NCBI GenBank assembly: GCA_964343265.1
Contig: CAYFIW010000073.1
Span: 1-5,608, forward strand
DNA: 5,608 bases
Reading direction: 5' to 3'
Source of the DNA: CAYFIW01 sp964343265
GTDB taxonomy: Bacteria > Chloroflexota > Dehalococcoidia > Lucifugimonadales > UBA826
The translations under genes and the position numbers were made by a program. Under the pieces are notes generated by a model. That model had not been told where the DNA came from, ran no database searches, and saw nothing but the letters and a program-made list of their open reading frames with translations. Positions 5,102 through 5,608 of the stretch are shown here, one piece after another. Every line of letters begins with the position of its first letter. The stretch's first letter is position 1.

Positions 5102-5608
5102 CTAATTTTCCCATGGGATGAATGGTCTCCACTCATCGTTAAGTTTCCGATGGTAGAAGAGATAATATGGGTTTGGCCTGGGTGCCATGGGTTCGTTTTT
5201 TAGTTTCATTCTTGCTTCAGTTAAAGTAAATCCCGCTTTTCTATGGTTGCAGCTTGCACATGCGCTGGCAACATTTTCCCAAGTGTGTTTTCCACCTTTT
5301 GATCTGGGAATCACATGATCGATAGTCAGTTTTTTAGTTCCTAATCCACAATATTGGCATGTGAAATTATCTCTGTAAAATATTGCTTGGCGAGAAATAC
5401 GCCTACTTACCAGAGGTTTCTTGACCATATAAAAGAGTCTCACAACGGATGGGAGGGGGAATATAGATGATGAACTTCTTATTTCTCCAAGTCCGTTTAC
5501 GATAGATTCCGCTTTTCCGCGCCCCATAAGAACAATTGCTCTTCTGGCACTGCATATATTTAATGGTTGATAATTTTGATTTAGTACTAAAACTGGGGCT
5601 TCAATACT
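5102..5608 (-). CDS. HNH endonuclease-family protein (partial, 5' end beyond the right edge)
   Basis: The frame is open from the stop at 5102 to the right edge, giving 168 visible codons. The first Met in it (5527) is internal, because the 27 codons before it read like the conserved family start (Pro-Val-Leu-Val-Leu-Asn-Gln-Asn-Tyr-Gln-Pro-Leu-Asn, then Ala-Arg-Arg-Ala-Ile-Val-Leu). Probably only a few N-terminal residues are missing. Counting from the edge, Cys84-x2-Cys87 and Cys117-x2-Cys120 form the zinc-binding knuckles, and Asp97-His98, Asn112 and His122 give the HNH beta-beta-alpha-metal nuclease core, all intact. The tail has Arg-Pro-Asn-Pro-Tyr-Tyr-Leu-Phe-Tyr and ends Trp-Arg-Pro-Phe-Ile-Pro-Trp-Glu-Asn, typical of a widespread stand-alone HNH family of unknown biological role. 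No methylase or restriction partner is visible in the window. It converges on holB with 33 bases between stops. The fold is secure; the substrate is unknown. Confidence 0.88.
   Translation of the reverse strand, partial: SIEAPVLVLNQNYQPLNICSARRAIVLMGRGKAESIVNGLGEIRSSSSIFPLPSVVRLFYMVKKPLVSRRISRQAIFYRDNFTCQYCGLGTKKLTIDHVIPRSKGGKHTWENVASACASCNHRKAGFTLTEARMKLKNEPMAPRPNPYYLFYHRKLNDEWRPFIPWEN

Noticed and set aside
5102..5608. Restriction-modification or anti-phage system built on the HNH gene
   Set aside because: No methylase, specificity subunit, helicase or toxin-like partner is visible; the neighbour is a housekeeping clamp-loader gene and this HNH family is usually stand-alone.

Overview
The window looks like ordinary chromosomal DNA from a low-GC bacterium (about 40% GC by eye). 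It is packed with genes: five complete and two edge-truncated coding regions, no gap over about 120 bases, and no RNA gene, insertion sequence, CRISPR array or phage hallmark. The bacterial assignment rests on a clamp-loader delta' protein with its zinc module, an HtpX protease, an ABC-F ATPase and Shine-Dalgarno sites. A PspAB-like gene next to htpX, plus an HNH protein ending in an Asn-Pro-Tyr-Tyr ... Trp-Arg-Pro-Phe-Ile-Pro-Trp tail, would suit a Chloroflexota member (for example a marine SAR202/Dehalococcoidia-type genome). That lineage is an inference, not something the sequence proves.

Layout from left to right. Bases 1-165 (+) are the last 54 codons of a gene whose tail resembles MobA/MocA-type nucleotidyltransferases. 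It converges on an ABC-F translation-type ATPase (177-2063, -). A divergent spacer with a TATAAT box and a 10-bp palindrome separates this from a 65-codon, single-helix membrane protein ORF (2182-2379, +). That ORF converges on a two-gene minus-strand operon, htpX (2999-3928) then pspAB (2405-2986), 12 bases apart. A 114-base divergent promoter region separates htpX from holB (4043-5068, +), which converges on an HNH endonuclease-family gene (5102 to the right edge, -). The HNH frame stays open to base 5608, so its real start lies outside the window.

Functionally, htpX-pspAB is the one clear module: a membrane zinc protease for quality control of membrane proteins, paired with a protein of the PspA envelope-stress network. 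PspA itself is not present here. The small membrane ORF beside it is the least explained item, but nothing beyond proximity ties it to that module. The ABC-F protein acts on ribosomes and the delta' subunit in the replicative clamp loader, both housekeeping roles. I found no convincing new multi-gene system. The most noteworthy observations are the small membrane ORF, an 18-bp perfect palindrome that encodes the HtpX active site, overlapping divergent -10 boxes between htpX and holB, and a strong hairpin inside holB.
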